A stretch of 64,000 nt of DNA from Amaricoccus macauensis. GTDB taxonomy: Bacteria > Pseudomonadota > Alphaproteobacteria > Rhodobacterales > Rhodobacteraceae. The notes under the pieces were generated by a model. It worked only from the letters and a program-made list of their open reading frames with translations. It was not told where the DNA came from and ran no database searches. Numbering within the stretch: the stretch's first letter is position 1; every line of letters starts with the position of its first letter. The stretch is from the NCBI RefSeq assembly GCF_014201905.1, contig NZ_JACHFM010000002.1, forward strand, positions 1 to 64,000, read 5' to 3'. Of the stretch, positions 35,096 through 44,639 are shown in pieces. The position numbers were made by a program, and so were the translations under genes.

Positions 35096-37303
35096 ATGGT
35101 CCGTGCGGTCCATCGCTGGCCGGGGCTTGTCGCCCTCGCGCTTGTCACTCTGCTTGCCCTGAGCGGGGCAGCCCTCTCGGTCTTCCCGGCGGCGGAACGG
35201 CTGTCGGCGCCGCAGGCGGCCGCCGAGCAGACCGTGGCCGAGCTGGCCGCGCTGGTGGCCGCGACCCACCCGGGGCTCGAACAGATCCGCCGGACGCCAT
35301 CGGGCAGGATCACCGCCTGGTGGTTTGACGGGGGGACACCGGGCTCGGCCACGGTCGATCCCGCGACCGGCATCGATGTCGGATCGGCCGACCCGAACCG
35401 GGCGGAGCGGTGGCTGACCAACCTGCACCGGTCGCTGTTTCTCGACGACGCCGGCCGTCTGGTGATGGCGGCGGGGGCGGCCGCGATGCTGGTGCTCGGG
35501 CTCTCCGGCGCGGCACTGGTCGCACGGCGCACGAGCGGCTGGCGGCGCTGGTTCGCGCGCCTGCGCGGCCCGCTCGCCGGGCGGCTGCATGTGGAGATCG
35601 CCCGGGTTGCGGCTCCCGCCCTGACGCTTTCCGCGGTGACGGCGCTCTGGATGGTGGCATCGACCTTCGACCTGCTGCCGGACGGCCGGGTGCAACTCAT
35701 GATGCCGGCGGCCGTCAGCGGTGCGACCGGGTTTCCGCTGGCCGACATGGCGGCGCTTCGGGACGTCCCGGTCTCCGAGCTTCGCGATCTGAGCTTTTCC
35801 GCGGCGGATGCGGCGGGGGACGCCCTCATCCTGCAGACCAACGGCGGCACCGGCCTGATCGATCAGGGGACCGGCGCGCTTCTCGCATGGGCCGACCCGA
35901 CGATCTGGCAGCAGGTCTCGGAAACCATTTACATGCTGCACACCGGTCAGGGCGCGGCCGTGCTGGGCCTCGTCCTCGGCCTGATGGCGCTCGGCGTGCC
36001 GGTGATGGGTGTGAGCGGGACGCTGGTGTGGCTCGCGGGCCGGCGCGGGCGACCGAGGCTCAGGGACAACGCCCCGGCGGGTCGGGCGGAGACCGTCATC
36101 CTGGTCGGCTCCGAAGGGGGCAGCACCTGGGGCTTCGCCGCGACGCTGGCAAGCGGGCTGCGCGCGGCCGGGCAATCGGTGCATGTAGCGGCGATGGCCG
36201 GGTTCGACCCCGCGCGCCATGCCCGCGCCGAGCGTTTCCTGATCCTCGCCGCCACCTACGGCGAGGGCGACGCTCCGGCCTCGGCGACGGGGTTCCTCGA
36301 CCGGCTGGCCCGCCTGCGCGAGGTGCCGGAGGCGCCGGTTGCCGTGCTCGGGTTCGGCGATCGCGGCTTCCCCGCGTTCTGCGCCTATGCCGCCGCCGTC
36401 GAGGCTGCCGCCCGCGCCCGTGGCTGGGCCGTGCTGCTGCCGATGGCGACGGTCGATCGCCAGTCGCCGCAGGACTTCGCACGCTGGGGCCGGGCGTTCG
36501 GGGCAGTGATCGGAACCAGCCTCGAGCTTGCCCACCAGCCGGTGCCGCCCGAGACGGAAACCCTGAGCCTGATCTCGCGGCGCGACTACGGCGCCGAGGT
36601 GCAGGCGCCGACCGCGATCCTGCGCTTTGCCCTGCCGAGGGGGAGCCTCCCGCGGCGGCTGCTGGGCAGGGGGTTCGCGCGGTTCCACGCGGGCGATCTC
36701 CTCGGTGTCCTGCCGCAGGGCTCGACGGTGCCGCGGTTCTATTCGCTGGCGTCCGGTGCCCGGGACGGCTTCGTGGAAGTGGTCGTGCGCAAGCACACCG
36801 GGGGCGTCTGCTCGGGTGAGCTGATGGCGCTGGAGCCCGGCGATACGGTGCGCGCCTTCCTGCGCCGCAATCCGGGCTTCCATGCGGGCAGGGGCAGGGC
36901 GCCGCTGATCCTGATCGGGGCGGGGACCGGCATCGGGCCGCTGGCCGGGTTCATCCGGGCGAATGCCCGCCGTCGCCCGGTGCATCTGTTCTTCGGCATG
37001 CGCCACCCGTCCAGCGATTTCCTCTATGGCGACGACCTCGCGGCGTGGCGGGCGGAGGGGCGGCTCACGCGCCTCACCACCGCCGTCTCGCGCGGTGCGC
37101 GGCCACACTACGTGCAGGACGCGCTGCGCCAGGAGGCCGCGCAGGTGATCGACGCGCTCATGAGGGGCGCGCGGGTCATGGTCTGCGGCGGGCGCGACAT
37201 GGCCGAGGGCGTGGCGCGGGCGCTTGACGAGATCCTCGCGCCGATTGGTCTGACGCCCGCTCTCCTGAAAGCGGAGGGACGCTATGTGGAAGATGTCTAC
37301 TGA
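35096..37303 (+). CDS. PepSY membrane protein fused to flavodoxin and ferredoxin-NADP reductase-like domains
   Basis: 735 residues. The PepSY-associated membrane part has TM segments at about 8-29, 120-142, 178-196 and 284-308, with a periplasmic PepSY section between. A cytoplasmic flavodoxin-like domain (about 328-460) carries GSEGGSTWGFA, LAATYGEGDAP and LGFGDRGFPAFC. The C-terminal reductase of the CPR/CysJ type shows RFYSLAS (FAD), GGVCSG, GAGTGIGPLAGF (NAD(P)H) and ends VEDVY. It should take electrons from NAD(P)H via FAD and FMN to the membrane and beyond, with DUF2271 as candidate acceptor. The end overlaps apbE by 20 bases. Confidence 0.82.
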   Translation: MVRAVHRWPGLVALALVTLLALSGAALSVFPAAERLSAPQAAAEQTVAELAALVAATHPGLEQIRRTPSGRITAWWFDGGTPGSATVDPATGIDVGSADPNRAERWLTNLHRSLFLDDAGRLVMAAGAAAMLVLGLSGAALVARRTSGWRRWFARLRGPLAGRLHVEIARVAAPALTLSAVTALWMVASTFDLLPDGRVQLMMPAAVSGATGFPLADMAALRDVPVSELRDLSFSAADAAGDALILQTNGGTGLIDQGTGALLAWADPTIWQQVSETIYMLHTGQGAAVLGLVLGLMALGVPVMGVSGTLVWLAGRRGRPRLRDNAPAGRAETVILVGSEGGSTWGFAATLASGLRAAGQSVHVAAMAGFDPARHARAERFLILAATYGEGDAPASATGFLDRLARLREVPEAPVAVLGFGDRGFPAFCAYAAAVEAAARARGWAVLLPMATVDRQSPQDFARWGRAFGAVIGTSLELAHQPVPPETETLSLISRRDYGAEVQAPTAILRFALPRGSLPRRLLGRGFARFHAGDLLGVLPQGSTVPRFYSLASGARDGFVEVVVRKHTGGVCSGELMALEPGDTVRAFLRRNPGFHAGRGRAPLILIGAGTGIGPLAGFIRANARRRPVHLFFGMRHPSSDFLYGDDLAAWRAEGRLTRLTTAVSRGARPHYVQDALRQEAAQVIDALMRGARVMVCGGRDMAEGVARALDEILAPIGLTPALLKAEGRYVEDVY

Positions 37304-38264
37304 GCCGGCACGCTTCGCCCTGAACGGCCCGACCATGGGCACGCGCTGGTCCGCGCTGTTCTTCGCCCCTCCCACCTTCGAGCCTGCGCCGCTTCAGGCG
37401 GCACTTCAGCGGGCGGTGGATGACGTGGACGCCGGGATGTCCAGTTGGAAGCCCGACAGCGACCTCATGCGCCTGAACCGGGCGCCGGTGAGGGAGCGGG
37501 TCTTGCTGCGGCCCGATCTCGCATGGGTGCTCGGGCTCGGTCTGCGCATCGGTCGCGCCTCGGACGGGGCGTTCGACATCGGCATGGGCGACGCGGTGCG
37601 TGCCTGGGGCTTCGGCCCGGAGACCGCCGACGCGGCAGCGGTCAGGGCCGCAATGGCCACGCGGCGCCTGCCGGCCCATGAGGTGCTGGAACTCGACGGG
37701 ACGAGCGCCCGGAAGCGGGCGCCGATCGCGCTCGACCTGAACGGGGTTGCCAAGGGGTACGGCGTCGACCGGCTGGCCGCGGTGCTCGGCCGTCACGGCA
37801 TCGCCGACGGCCTCGTGGGGATCGACGGCGAGATGCGCGCCGTCGGTTTGCGTCCCGGTGGCGTGGCGTGGACGATCGCGGTCGAGGCGCCCGACCCTGA
37901 TCGCCGCGTGCCGCATTCGATCCTCGCGCTGCAGGACGCCGCTGTCGCCACTTCCGGCGACTATCGTCACTGGGTCGAGGTGCGGGGCCGCCGTCTGTCG
38001 CACACGATGGACCCGGCGACCGGCGCGCCGCTTCTCGCCCCGCCGGCTTCGGTCACCGTGGTCGCGGCCACCTGCGCCGAGGCCGACGCCTGGGCGACCG
38101 CCCTGATGGTGGCGGGAGCGACGAAAGGTCCCGAACTCGCGACACGGATGGGGCTCGACGCGCTGTTCCTTCTGCGCGATGATCACGAGGGGGTGCGATC
38201 GCAAGCGGTTGGCCGCCTCTTTTCAGGACAGTCTGCGGCGACGGGCCCGGTTGGTCAGGAGTAG
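37284..38264 (+). CDS. apbE: ApbE-family FAD:protein FMN transferase
   Basis: 326 residues. ApbE marks: GPTMGTRWS near the start, MSSWKPDSDLMRLN, SDGAFDIGMG, LDLNGVAKGYGVDRLA, GDYRHW and LSHTMDPATGAPL. It transfers FMN from FAD to Ser/Thr in target proteins, here probably the DUF2271 protein. No signal peptide or lipobox is visible at the N-terminus, which is odd because most ApbE enzymes act outside the cytoplasm. It overlaps the reductase gene by 20 bases and is followed closely by the P-type ATPase gene. Confidence 0.88.
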   Translation: MWKMSTEPARFALNGPTMGTRWSALFFAPPTFEPAPLQAALQRAVDDVDAGMSSWKPDSDLMRLNRAPVRERVLLRPDLAWVLGLGLRIGRASDGAFDIGMGDAVRAWGFGPETADAAAVRAAMATRRLPAHEVLELDGTSARKRAPIALDLNGVAKGYGVDRLAAVLGRHGIADGLVGIDGEMRAVGLRPGGVAWTIAVEAPDPDRRVPHSILALQDAAVATSGDYRHWVEVRGRRLSHTMDPATGAPLLAPPASVTVVAATCAEADAWATALMVAGATKGPELATRMGLDALFLLRDDHEGVRSQAVGRLFSGQSAATGPVGQE

Positions 38265-38267
38265 ACC

Positions 38268-40148
38268 GTGGATCACGCGAAGAGAGACCGGCTCAACACG
38301 CTGCTTGTCGCCATTGCGCTGACGGGCCTCGTGGCAGGACTGGCGCTGCACGTCGCCGGCCGGCCCGAACTGGCGCAGACCGTCTGGTTCGTCGGCGTCG
38401 TGCCGGTGCTGGCGGCGCTGGTGGTCGAGATCCTGCGCAGCCTGGCACGGGGAGAGGTCGGCCTCGACATCGTCGCGGCGCTGTCCATGTCGGCGGCGCT
38501 GATCTTTGGCGAGACGCTCGCCGCCGCGGTCGTTGCCGTCATGTATTCCGGCGGCACGTTCCTCGAACTCTTCGCCGAGGGGCGCGCCCGGCGTGAGATG
38601 CGCGACCTGCTGACCCGGGTGCCCCGCACCGCGACCCGCTATCGGAGCGGCAAGCTCGAGGACGTGCCGCTTGCCGATCTTGCCCCCGGCGACCGCCTGC
38701 TGATCCGGCAAGGCGACGTGGTGCCGGTTGACGGGCGGATCGCCTCAGCCACGGCCTTCCTCGACACGGCCGCCCTCACCGGCGAGTCCCTGCCCGTGCG
38801 CCTCGACAGGGACGCGGAGGCGATGAGCGGCTCGATCAACGCCGGCGAGGCGTTCGACCTCGAAGCCACGCGCGAGGCCAAGGACAGCACCTATGCCGGG
38901 ATCGTCCGCCTCGTCGAAGAGGCGCAGCGGTCGAAGGCGCCGATGGCGCGGCTGGCGGATCGCTGGTCGCTCGGGTTTCTCGCCGTGACGGTGGCCATCG
39001 CCTTCGCCGCCTGGTGGTTCACCGGCGATCCGATCCGCGCCGTGGCGGTGCTGGTCGTGGCGACGCCCTGCCCGCTGATCCTCGCGGTGCCGGTGGCGCT
39101 GGTGGCGGGGCTCTCTCGCGCCGCCCATTTCGGGGTGCTGGTCAAGGGCGCGAAGGCGCTCGAGGCCATGGCGCGTATTCGCACGCTCATCCTCGACAAG
39201 ACCGGCACCCTGACGGACGGACGGCCGCAGATCGTCTCGATCGACAGCCATGGGGGTATGGCGGCGGACGACATCCTGCGCTTTGCCGCCAGTCTCGATC
39301 AGGCATCGAAGCATCCGATGGCGCAGGCCATCGTCACGGCGGCCAGGGCACGTGGCATGGTGCTGCCGATCCCCGAGGACGCGACTGAACTCCCCGGGGA
39401 AGGCGTGGTCGGGCTCGTTGATGGCCACCCGGTCCTGGTGGGCGGTGACGGTTTCGTCGCGGGGCGCCTCGGTGTGCGGCCCGAGGATCATCCGCTGCGC
39501 GCCGTGGGTTCGGCGACGGTCGCGGTGGCGGTCGATGGCCGTCTGGCGGGACACCTGATCATGTCCGATCAGCTGCGCGAGGGCACGGACGAGATGCTGG
39601 CGGGCCTGCGCCGCGAGGGGATCGGCCGGATCGTGCTTGCCACCGGCGACCGCGCCGAGGTGGCCCGGCAGGTGACAAGGGATCTCGGCCTCGATGCAAT
39701 CCACGCGGACCTGACGCCGGATGAAAAGGTCCGGCTGGTCCTGTCCGAGCGCAGGAGCGGCCCCGTCATGATGGTGGGTGACGGCGTCAACGACGCGCCG
39801 GCGCTGGCCGCGTCCGACGTGGGCGTCGCCATGGGCGCGCGGGGGGCGGCCGCGAGCGCCGAGGCTGCGGATGTGGTGCTGCTGGTGGACCGCGTGGATC
39901 GCATCGGCCCGGGAGTGGAGATCGCCCGCCGGTCTCGCCGGATCGCGCTCGAAAGCGTGGTCGTGGGCATCGGCCTGTCGGTTCTCGGCATGCTGGCGGC
40001 GGCCTTCGGGTATCTCACCCCGGTGCAGGGCGCGCTGCTGCAGGAGGTGATCGACGTGGCGGTCATCCTGAACGCGCTCCGCGCCCTGCGGATCGCGCCA
40101 CAGATCGTCGGTGCCGCGCAGGCGCCGGCTCGGGACGTCACCGCCTGA
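38268..40148 (+). CDS. Heavy-metal P1B-type ATPase with TPC membrane motif
   Basis: 626 residues from GTG 38268. There is no N-terminal HMA metal-binding domain. The A-domain carries TGES (AALTGESLPV). The membrane metal motif is TPC at 266-268 (VVATPCPLILAVP) rather than the usual CPC. The phosphorylation site is D310 in DKTGTLTDG, and the hinge reads MVGDGVNDAPAL. About six TM helices are expected. TPC/SPC-type pumps without HMA domains are known or proposed to export Co, Fe, Ni or other divalent metals. It lies three bases after apbE, so metal and flavin functions may be co-expressed. Confidence 0.87.
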   Translation: MDHAKRDRLNTLLVAIALTGLVAGLALHVAGRPELAQTVWFVGVVPVLAALVVEILRSLARGEVGLDIVAALSMSAALIFGETLAAAVVAVMYSGGTFLELFAEGRARREMRDLLTRVPRTATRYRSGKLEDVPLADLAPGDRLLIRQGDVVPVDGRIASATAFLDTAALTGESLPVRLDRDAEAMSGSINAGEAFDLEATREAKDSTYAGIVRLVEEAQRSKAPMARLADRWSLGFLAVTVAIAFAAWWFTGDPIRAVAVLVVATPCPLILAVPVALVAGLSRAAHFGVLVKGAKALEAMARIRTLILDKTGTLTDGRPQIVSIDSHGGMAADDILRFAASLDQASKHPMAQAIVTAARARGMVLPIPEDATELPGEGVVGLVDGHPVLVGGDGFVAGRLGVRPEDHPLRAVGSATVAVAVDGRLAGHLIMSDQLREGTDEMLAGLRREGIGRIVLATGDRAEVARQVTRDLGLDAIHADLTPDEKVRLVLSERRSGPVMMVGDGVNDAPALAASDVGVAMGARGAAASAEAADVVLLVDRVDRIGPGVEIARRSRRIALESVVVGIGLSVLGMLAAAFGYLTPVQGALLQEVIDVAVILNALRALRIAPQIVGAAQAPARDVTA

Positions 40149-40319
40149 ACCCCCGCACGGCCGGTGGAGTCCGGTCCGCGGCGACTCGACGTCATCCGCG
40201 CACGCGGTACGATCCGGGCACTGGCGGCGAGTCCGGGCATCTGCTCCGTGCCTGAGGCCGCCCGCTGGCCGGTCCCTGAACCGGAGATACCGAACGCCAC
40301 GAGCCCCGCGAGGACTGCC

Positions 40320-42059
40320 ATGACAATGACCCGCAAGGCCTATGCCGATCTTCGCTCGGCGCGGTGGATGGTTCCCGATGACCAGCGATCGTTCGGGCAC
40401 CGCTCGCGCGCGATGCAGATGGGCTACGACCCTGCCGACTGGGAAGGCCGGCCGATCGTTGCGATCCTCAACACCTGGTCGGACATCCAGCCCTGCCACA
40501 TGCACTTCAGGGACCGCGTCGAGTTCGTGAAGCGCGGCGTGCTGCAGGCCGGCGGCTTCCCGATCGAACTTCCCGCGCTCTCGCTCTCGGAGAACTTCGT
40601 CAAGCCGACGACCATGCTCTATCGCAACCTCCTTGCCATGGAGACGGAGGAGCTGCTGCGCTCCCATCCCGTCGACGGCGCGGTGCTGATGGGCGGCTGC
40701 GACAAGACGACCCCGGCCCTGGTCATGGGGGCGATCTCCATGGGCCTGCCGTTCGTGTTCCTGCCGGCTGGTCCGATGCTGCGCGGCAACTACGCGGGCA
40801 AGTTCCTCGGCTCCGGCACCGATGGCTTCAAGTACTGGGACGAGCGCCGGGCGGGGACGATCTCGCAGGAGGAATGGCAGGGGATCGAGGGCGGCATCGC
40901 GCGGAGCTACGGCCACTGCATGACGATGGGCACCGCCTCGACGATGACGGCGATCGCCGAGGCGATGGGGCTGACACTGCCGGGGGCCTCGTCCATCCCC
41001 GCCGCCGACGCCGGCCACCAGCGCATGTCGACCCGCTGCGGCCGGCGCATCGTCGGGATGATCTGGGAAGATCTGACCCCCGATCGCATCCTTACCCCGG
41101 CTGCGGTGACGAACGCGGTGACCGTGGCCATGGCTACCGGCTGCTCGACGAACGCGATCATCCACCTCATCGCCATGGCTCGCCGCGCCGGCGTGCCGCT
41201 CGAGCTCGACGACCTCGACCGCATCGGCCGGGTGACGCCGGTCATCGCCAACATCCGCCCGTCGGGGACGACCTACCTTATGGAGGACTTCTACTATGCC
41301 GGGGGACTGCGCGCGCTCATGCGCCAGCTCGGCGACCGGCTCGACCCGACGGCGATCACCGTCACCGGGCGGCCGCTGACCGAGGGACTGAGCGATGCGC
41401 CGATCTGGAACGACGATGTCATCCGTCCGCTCTCGAACCCGGTCTACCACGAGGGCTCGCTCGCGGTGCTGAAGGGCAACCTCGCGCCGTCCGGCGCGGT
41501 CATCAAGCCGGCCGCCTGCGATCCGAAGTTCCATCGCCACACCGGACCGGCGCTCGTCGCCGACAGCTACCCCGACCTCAAGCGCATCATCGATGATCCC
41601 GACTGGCCGATGACGCCCGATACCGTCCTTGTCCTGCGCAACGCCGGTCCGCTCGGCGGTCCCGGAATGCCCGAGTGGGGGATGATCCCGATGCCGAAGG
41701 CGCTGCTCAGGCTCGGCCTGCGAGACATGGTGCGGATTTCGGACGCGCGGATGTCGGGGACATCATTCGGCGCCTGCGTGCTCCACGTGGCGCCCGAGGC
41801 CTACATCGGGGGGCCGCTCGCGCTGCTGCGCACCGGTGATCTCGTCACCCTCGACATCCCCGGGAGGCGTCTCGACATGGAGGTGTCTGATGCCGACCTC
41901 GCGGCCCGCCGGGCTGCGTGGGTCGCGCCGGCGCCACGTTACGAGCGGGGCTACGGCTACCTGTTCGGCCGGCACATCTCGCAGGCAGACCGTGGCTGTG
42001 ACTTCGACTTTCTCGAAACCGGCTTCGGTCGCCCGGTCGACGAGCCCGCCATCTACTGA
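40320..42059 (+). CDS. IlvD/Edd-family dehydratase (sugar-acid dehydratase type)
   Basis: 579 residues from ATG 40320, with GAGGA seven bases upstream; the open frame further upstream is not homologous. Fe-S ligand motifs: QPCHMHF, GGCDKTTPALVMG and TGCSTNAIIHLIAMAR. The C-terminal region has RMSGTSFGACVLHVAPEA. The length and motifs fit the aldonate-dehydratase branch (L-arabonate or D-xylonate dehydratase-like) as well as dihydroxy-acid dehydratase. No sugar or branched-chain amino-acid genes lie next to it, so the substrate cannot be fixed from context. Confidence 0.8.
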   Translation: MTMTRKAYADLRSARWMVPDDQRSFGHRSRAMQMGYDPADWEGRPIVAILNTWSDIQPCHMHFRDRVEFVKRGVLQAGGFPIELPALSLSENFVKPTTMLYRNLLAMETEELLRSHPVDGAVLMGGCDKTTPALVMGAISMGLPFVFLPAGPMLRGNYAGKFLGSGTDGFKYWDERRAGTISQEEWQGIEGGIARSYGHCMTMGTASTMTAIAEAMGLTLPGASSIPAADAGHQRMSTRCGRRIVGMIWEDLTPDRILTPAAVTNAVTVAMATGCSTNAIIHLIAMARRAGVPLELDDLDRIGRVTPVIANIRPSGTTYLMEDFYYAGGLRALMRQLGDRLDPTAITVTGRPLTEGLSDAPIWNDDVIRPLSNPVYHEGSLAVLKGNLAPSGAVIKPAACDPKFHRHTGPALVADSYPDLKRIIDDPDWPMTPDTVLVLRNAGPLGGPGMPEWGMIPMPKALLRLGLRDMVRISDARMSGTSFGACVLHVAPEAYIGGPLALLRTGDLVTLDIPGRRLDMEVSDADLAARRAAWVAPAPRYERGYGYLFGRHISQADRGCDFDFLETGFGRPVDEPAIY

Positions 42060-42333
42060 GGCTTTCGTCGTGACAGATGCGCCGGTGCCGGACCCCCGGA
42101 ACGCGCGGCGTCGCGCAACGCATCCGGAGCCGACTTCGGACCGTGCGGCCCGAGGTCCTCCGTTGACATCGGCACAGGCATGACTTGCCCGCGATGGGCG
42201 AGGTCGCTTGCCGGCGTCCGAATGACCCACGTCTGTTCGGGTCGCTTTCGTCCCCAACGTTCCGAGAGTCTGAAACGGGCGAATCGCCGATGGCGGCGCC
42301 CGGGCGAGCGCCGCATCGCGATGCGACCAACGA

Positions 42334-42369
42334 AATCACCCGCCAGCATGGAATCACCTGCCAGCATGG
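42334..42369. repeat. Two tandem 18-base repeats
   Basis: AATCACCYGCCAGCATGG occurs twice head to tail. It lies in the 404-base gene-free stretch after the dehydratase, in which nothing else is recognisable. Confidence 0.6.
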
Positions 42370-42463
42370 AGTCGTGAGCCAGAGGACCAACGACAGCCCG
42401 CAAGGGCGCATGCCGCGTCCCACGCGGAAGCAGACTGCGTCCGCTGTCGGTTCGCCATTACAC

Positions 42464-42859
42464 CTAGCGGAGGCGCGCGCCGAGTAGTTCGTCCGCGATC
42501 TTTACCTTGAGCGTCGTGTCGATGGCGATTTCACCGTTCGGGTCGGCCTCGCGGAGGATCTCCAGGAAGCGGCGCTCCTGCTCTGTAATGTTCTCACCGA
42601 AAGTCGTCGACATGGTCTCCCAAACAGTGGGGAGGTATTCTTGCAGGGCAATTCTCACGAACAGGACTGGATCTACCCCAAGGGCCTTGGCCATTGGCGG
42701 AATCTTCTCGATCGGAACCTTGGTTTGACCAGCGCGCATCATCGAGATGATGTTCGACTTCTGGTAGCCGATCTCTTCGGCGATTTCTCTTTGAGTGCGG
42801 CCGGAAAAATCAAGAGCCTTGACAAGATGATCGGCAACCGTCGTCTTCTTCGGCGGCAT
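42464..42859 (-). CDS. XRE-type helix-turn-helix regulator, phage-repressor-like
   Basis: 131 residues from ATG 42859 (MPPKKTTVADHLV); a longer open start at 42910 is less likely. HTH at about 20-62 (RTQREIAEEIGYQKSNIISMMRAGQTKVPIEKIPPMAKALGV, read in parts), then a C-terminal helical region with EQERRFLEILREADPNGEIAI. It is followed by several kilobases of sparse coding, so it may be an orphan prophage or plasmid-type regulator. An inverted repeat about 100 bases upstream could be its operator. Confidence 0.7.
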   Translation of the reverse strand: MPPKKTTVADHLVKALDFSGRTQREIAEEIGYQKSNIISMMRAGQTKVPIEKIPPMAKALGVDPVLFVRIALQEYLPTVWETMSTTFGENITEQERRFLEILREADPNGEIAIDTTLKVKIADELLGARLR

Positions 42860-42959
42860 GCAAGGTTTCCTTCGGTGGTGCCCCAGCGGGGTGCTCGTGG
42901 ACGCGCACATTGCGCAAGTTCATTAAGTTTTAGTCTAGCGTTACAGATAAATCAAGCGT

Positions 42960-42972
42960 GACTTGGCAAGTC
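42960..42972. promoter_or_regulatory. Inverted repeat upstream of the XRE regulator
   Basis: GACTTggcAAGTC is a perfect 5-bp palindrome about 100 bases before the XRE start, in an AT-richer stretch suitable for a promoter. Autoregulation is only inferred. Confidence 0.3.
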
Positions 42973-44147
42973 GAAACAATGAGATGAATTGCATCACTTG
43001 CGCTATACCCTCCTTCAAAGACTGATCTTCGCACGATCGTCGTGACGTACGCTGCGCGGTGGTGGTGGCCATGGTTTTGGTGGTGGGGGTCGGCATCCCT
43101 GGTCGTGGGTTCGTCAGGATCTGATATCCGATTCAGAATCGCATTTCACGCATCTTTGGGTAAGATGGGGCGATAGATGAAGCGAAAATTGGTTCCCAGG
43201 GCATTTCTCGGCGCCCAACCTGCCAATTTGTAGCAGTGAGCGCGCTATGCCACGAGTCGTGCAGTGCTCCTATATCCTCACCACCGTCGAGTTTGCCGGA
43301 TGGTGCCAGGTTGCATGGAGACTCCGGCGTGGCCCTGGCGCAGGGGGTAACAAGTTCTCCCAAGCTATACGATTGAATGGTAAAAATCGGCATGTTAATA
43401 TTGAGGATTATTCTAATATCAGGCGGGAGGTCAGTTTCTGTTCACCGATCTTCCCGTTCAGGCGCTCCAATTTCCTGTTGCGGCACCGCCTGTCGACTGG
43501 CGTCGTGGCGCCGGACCGGTCCCGGGGGAGCGCCAACCTGCGACCGCCGGCCCCTTCCGCGCCCCGGGATGGTGCTGATGCGGGCCGTTCGTGGAGTGCC
43601 TGCAGTCTTCAATCGCGTCGCGAGGATCATACGCCGAGATACCCCGGAATTGCGGCAGGAGCATTGATCTGCCTCAACTCCTCCGCTGCGGTATCGGTTT
43701 TGCCGGTCAACCAGTCGGTGACGAGGTGCAACGCGCCGCTTCGGCCCCATGTACCGCAGTGAGCCGGACCATTCGGGCTGGAATATGTCATCACTGAAAG
43801 ATTTTATGGCCGTTTGAGATACCGGGACGAACGATCCGCAGGGCTCGGAATCTGAAGACGGCAGCGACTCGGAGCGTCAGGGTGGCTGGTCAGCCCAAGT
43901 CGAGAAAGTTTCGGTGTGCAGTACGAAGCTGTTTTGCGAAGCGAAGTCAGAAATATGACTGATACACTATAAGAATATACGGAATAGATCGTGAAAATAG
44001 GAAAAGATGCAAACTATCGTTCTGAAGAAAGTGGAACGCATACGTTTTCGGTATCAGGGGTGTGATCGGAAACCCGCCGATCCTCGCGGATCCCGATGGT
44101 TAAGTCAGTGATGATGTGTTAACTCTGCTAACTCATGACAAGAGTTC
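42973..44147. other. Gene-poor, AT-richer accessory stretch
   Basis: I see no supportable gene here. Open frames are short, lack ribosome binding sites and have no recognisable motifs. A further inverted repeat AGTCAgaaataTGACT lies at 43945-43960, amid the most AT-rich DNA of the window (to about 44060). Composition unlike the neighbours suggests old acquired DNA. Confidence 0.5.
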
Positions 44148-44639
44148 GTGACGAAAACTGAATTGCGGGGCTCGAAGCAATACGAGGGGGTGCTTCACAT
44201 GCCGTCGGCCAAAAGGCATCGCCGCAAGGTCGTGCCGTCTCGCGGCGGGGGGCTGCGGAGGGGGTTGACGGGGGCTCGGGGTGGAAACCTCACCAGCCGG
44301 GACGATCCTCCGCTCGCGGGGAGCGATAAGGAATGTGGCCTGCCGAGCAACGGTCTGCGAAATCAGGCAGCCAGGCACATGCCCGAATTGGGGGATCCGG
44401 TCGCTGGCGGGCGAGCGGCCAACGACGGCGCGAAGGTGCGCGAGGCGACGCTGGCGCAGCGGATCTGCCGTGTGCGGGTCGTGGTCGGTGAGCGCCTGCG
44501 CCTCGATGGCGTGGAGCTCACTGTCTCAGACACTACTTCGGGCGACGAGGGGTTTCTCGATGCGTTCGAGGCGTTCTGTGGTCTGCTCGACCCGTTGTCG
44601 CCTTCGTACATCATCGTGATGCGTGAAGTGCTTTGTTGA
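44148..44639 (+). CDS. Hypothetical protein, doubtful
   Basis: 163 codons from GTG, or 146 from ATG 44199. The first half is Arg/Gly-rich and not protein-like. The last 60 residues are more convincing (RVRVVVGERLRLDGVELTVS, LDAFEAFCGLLDPLSPSY). No family is recognised and no clear ribosome binding site is present. The region after it, 44640-45268, holds nothing I can support. Confidence 0.25.
   Translation: MTKTELRGSKQYEGVLHMPSAKRHRRKVVPSRGGGLRRGLTGARGGNLTSRDDPPLAGSDKECGLPSNGLRNQAARHMPELGDPVAGGRAANDGAKVREATLAQRICRVRVVVGERLRLDGVELTVSDTTSGDEGFLDAFEAFCGLLDPLSPSYIIVMREVLC

Noticed and set aside
34562-37375. A 937-codon open frame antisense to the DUF2271 and PepSY-reductase genes
   Set aside because: Arg/Gly/His-rich shadow sequence; the plus strand carries recognised domains with proper starts and spacing.
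38745-41540. A 931-codon antisense open frame across the P-type ATPase and dehydratase genes
   Set aside because: It spans two unrelated genes and an intergenic gap, as expected of a high-GC shadow frame.
42334-42369. A CRISPR-like array
   Set aside because: Only two contiguous 18-base copies without spacers and no cas genes nearby.
43133-43762. Short open frames on both strands as protein genes
   Set aside because: No ribosome binding sites, no recognisable motifs and implausible composition.
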